Positions 62,188 to 64,000 of a stretch of DNA of 64,000 nucleotides are shown here, piece after piece. The stretch's first letter is position 1. Each line of letters opens with the position of its first letter. Position numbers and translations under genes: made by a program. The stretch covers positions 52,767 to 116,766 of the forward strand of contig NZ_KQ434760.1 of assembly GCF_001270745.1 (NCBI RefSeq), read 5' to 3'. Source of the stretch: Jiangella muralis. Lineage in GTDB: Bacteria > Actinomycetota > Actinomycetes > Jiangellales > Jiangellaceae. Under the pieces are notes generated by a model. That model was not told the origin of the DNA and did no database searches. It was given only the letters and a program-made list of their open reading frames with translations.

Positions 62188-63180
62188 ATGGGGAACGACG
62201 CCGCAACGGTGCCGATCGAACGCTCCATGGTGGTCGCGCGCACCATGAACGAGTCGGCCGAGGTCATCCGCCAGCTCTACGTCGGCCACGAGCCGCGCCT
62301 CGGCCGCGACCACGCGGGGACGGAGTTCCGGGTCGTGTCGGCGCGCGCGGCGATCCGAGCAGGCCCGCTCGGCGCCGACCGCGTCCACGTCACCGTCAAC
62401 TTCCGCACCGCCACCGAGCCGTTCGGCTACCTGTTCGCGATGTCCGTCGTGCACGGCAGGTTCACGGCGTCCGCGGGCGGCGAGGAGCGGCAGGCCGTCG
62501 CCGGCGACTCCGTGCTGTTCCCGCCCGGCGCGCCGGTGACCGCCCGATGGGCCGACCTCGACGCCGGGATCCTCCGGCTGCCGGTGTCGTGCGCCGCCGA
62601 CCTCGCCGCGGAACGGTTCGGCATCGACCCCGCCGATCTGCGGTTCGAGTCGATGGCGCCGGTGACGCCGCGGCTCGGGCAGTACTTCCGCAACGTGTGC
62701 ACGGTGGTCGGCCGCGAGCTGATGGCCGACGACTCCGCGGCGGCGCACCCGCTGGTCGCCGAGGAACTGGCGCGCAGCGCGGCCGCCGCGGCGCTGGCCA
62801 CCTTCCCGAACACGACGATGACCGTCGCCCACTCCCCCGGCCCGGGCTACGTCGCGCCGCGGGCCGTGCGCCGGGCGGCGGCGTACATCGAGCTGCACGC
62901 CGCCGCGCCGATCACGCTGACCGACATCGCCGCGGCCGCCGGGGTCGGCGCCCGTGCGCTGCAGTACGCGTTCGCCCGGCACCTGGGCACGACGCCGCTG
63001 GCGTACCTGCGCCGGGTGCGGCTCGAACACGCGCACCGGGACCTGCAGGCCGCCGACCCCACGTCCGGCGCGACCGTGGCCGCCGTCGCCGCGTCGTGGG
63101 GGTTCGCGAAGCCGGGCCGGTTCGCCATGGACTACCGGCAGCAGTACGGGCAGGCGCCGAGCCGGACGCTGCGCACCTGA
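62188..63180 (+). CDS. AraC family regulator with AraC_binding_2 sensor domain
   Basis: The 330-residue regulator has an N-terminal cupin-like sensor domain of the AraC_binding_2 type (about 20-180, with GYLFAMSVVHGRFTASAGGEERQAVAGDSVLFPPGAPVTARW) and a C-terminal double HTH (RAAAYIELHAAAPITLTDIAAAAGVGARALQYAFARHLGTTPLAYLRRVRLEHAHRDL). ATG at 62188 with GGGAG upstream is used. It converges on the fulvocin-like gene with a 9-bp gap; whether it controls that gene is unknown. Confidence 0.9.
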   Translation: MGNDAATVPIERSMVVARTMNESAEVIRQLYVGHEPRLGRDHAGTEFRVVSARAAIRAGPLGADRVHVTVNFRTATEPFGYLFAMSVVHGRFTASAGGEERQAVAGDSVLFPPGAPVTARWADLDAGILRLPVSCAADLAAERFGIDPADLRFESMAPVTPRLGQYFRNVCTVVGRELMADDSAAAHPLVAEELARSAAAAALATFPNTTMTVAHSPGPGYVAPRAVRRAAAYIELHAAAPITLTDIAAAAGVGARALQYAFARHLGTTPLAYLRRVRLEHAHRDLQAADPTSGATVAAVAASWGFAKPGRFAMDYRQQYGQAPSRTLRT

Positions 63181-63189
63181 CCGGCCGCG

Positions 63190-64000
63190 TCAGTCCGTGA
63201 GGCACATGCCGTTGCACTTGTACGCCCACAGGTCACCGCAGCCATCTGAAGTGCGGCAGTTCCACATCCCGCGGCGGCAGGGGTAGCCGTGGCACCAGAC
63301 GCTGTACGTACTGCAGTCGCAGTCCGGCGCCCGGGCCGCCAGCGCCGCGCTGCCGTCGTCCGGCCCGAGCGTACCCAGCAGGGCGTACGCGTCCTGCTCG
63401 CCGAACGCGGCGACGGCGTCGTCGTGCAGGTCGCGCAGGGCGCCGTCCGGACGACCGTCCGGGTCATGGACCGCCGGGTCGGCGGCGAGCGCGACCGCGG
63501 TGTCGATCACGGCGCGCTGCGCCGCCGACAGCCCGGTCCGGGCCGCGCCGAACCGGGTGAGGTGCTCCACCCAGAGCGTGCCGCGCACGGCCGCCGGGTG
63601 CGCGGCGTAGATGGCCCGCCGGTACGCCATCGGGTAGGCGGCGAACGCGTCGTAGCCGGCCGGCAGCGCCTCGTGGTGGGCGTCCACCCAGGCCTGCGCG
63701 GCGGTGCAGGTGCGCTCGGCGAACGCGGGCGTCTTGCCCGCGACCACCATGCCGGCCGCGACCACCGCACCCGCACCCAGCCGCAGGAACCCGGCCCGGT
63801 CGATGATGCCCGGACGGTCCAGCGGATGACCGGCCGCCTCCCGGCGCAGCCGGCCCAGCGCCCGCAGCACCCCCGCCGACGTACGCAGGCCCAGCCGGCG
63901 GGCCAGCGGGACGGCCAGCCGGGCACCGGTCCACGCACGCACCGCGTCACCATCGACACGCAGCAGCGTCGGCGCCCACTCCGGGTCGCCCGCACGGCGC
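63190..64000 (-). CDS. Fulvocin C-related protein with eight-Cys tail, 5' end outside window
   Basis: The frame is open from 63999, so the gene starts beyond the window (a GTG at 63942 is probably internal). The visible 269 residues have EWAPTLLRVDGDAVRAWTG (end of a thioredoxin/DCC-like domain by memory of the family), a hydrophobic segment FLRLGAGAVVAAGMVVAG ending in a TPAFA cleavage-like site, a middle domain (AAQAWVDAHHEALPAGYDAFAAYPMAYRRAIYAAH, LWVEHLTRF, LSAAQRAVIDTA) and a tail with eight Cys: DCDCSTYSVWC, PC, NC, GCGDLWAYKCNGMC. The tail follows the fulvocin C pattern (CxCSTxxxxC ... GCGxxWxYxCNG). Confidence 0.72.
   Translation of the reverse strand, partial: RRAGDPEWAPTLLRVDGDAVRAWTGARLAVPLARRLGLRTSAGVLRALGRLRREAAGHPLDRPGIIDRAGFLRLGAGAVVAAGMVVAGKTPAFAERTCTAAQAWVDAHHEALPAGYDAFAAYPMAYRRAIYAAHPAAVRGTLWVEHLTRFGAARTGLSAAQRAVIDTAVALAADPAVHDPDGRPDGALRDLHDDAVAAFGEQDAYALLGTLGPDDGSAALAARAPDCDCSTYSVWCHGYPCRRGMWNCRTSDGCGDLWAYKCNGMCLTD

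Noticed and set aside
63190..63942. GTG at 63942 as the true start of the fulvocin-like gene
   Set aside because: The frame is open and coding-like upstream to the window edge (EWAPTLLRVDGDAVRAWTG spans the GTG), so the start is outside.

Overview
The window is about 64 kb of very GC-rich DNA (third codon positions are almost all G or C) with frequent GTG starts and 4-bp ATGA/GTGA gene overlaps. These traits, the gene content (zinc-type L28, FbiD/CofC and several F420-type oxidoreductases, a ClgR/PopR-type regulator next to a clpP pair, an NdgR-type IclR regulator beside leuCD) and the gene order point to a chromosomal segment of an actinomycete. A filamentous soil or plant-associated lineage fits, but I cannot name the genus. 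No rRNA, tRNA, CRISPR array, phage or insertion sequence was recognised.

Region 1 (1-10.3 kb) is conserved housekeeping DNA: a partial DAK2-domain gene, rpmB, thiL, a small Lrp-type sensor, a DUF3515 lipoprotein, ddl, gpsA, plsC, fbiD, a lysine/alanine-tailed HU-like protein, leuD, leuC and the divergent IclR regulator, with a near-perfect inverted-repeat operator in the leuC/iclR gap. Region 2 (10.3-24 kb) is accessory: two MFS exporters, a DUF3800 protein, an AraC/VOC pair, a DUF222-HNH protein with an internal 12-bp repeat, a second-type clpP pair with its regulator, an LLM oxidoreductase, a phosphotransferase, small conserved proteins, and methylglyoxal synthase facing a class II aldolase.

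Region 3 (23-38.5 kb) holds two sugar modules. The first has a LacI regulator, two aldolase-family genes, an FGGY kinase and a CUT1-type ABC importer (lipoprotein and two permeases, no ATPase); its substrate is unknown. The second is a coherent fructan module: a secreted GH32 enzyme followed by an FrcBCA-like importer, divergent from a LacI repressor and a PfkB fructokinase, with two perfect TGACAA-NN-TTGTCA palindromes between them.

Region 4 (38.5-47 kb) starts with three overlapping single-pass membrane-anchored proteins facing a polytopic membrane protein, a conserved-looking set of unknown function. Then come two decayed genes in a row (an endonuclease/exonuclease/phosphatase and a shikimate-dehydrogenase-like gene, both with internal deletions), an ECF sigma factor with its DGPF/YCII partner, an SMP-30 protein, an F420/FMN split-barrel protein and a frameshifted membrane protein gene.

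Region 5 (47-64 kb) has metQ-metN-metI behind a possible Met/Cys-containing leader ORF, an iron-siderophore lipoprotein under an iron-box-like palindrome, an AbiEi/DUF559-like protein sharing a large hairpin with a TetR gene, two TetR-controlled units with clear tandem operators, a D-lactate-dehydrogenase-type FAD/FeS fusion, an F420-type redox cluster, an AraC regulator, and at the right edge a 5'-truncated gene whose C-terminal tail has eight cysteines and resembles the bacteriocin fulvocin C. That gene and a ClpP subunit with Glu at the catalytic Ser position are the two most interesting items.
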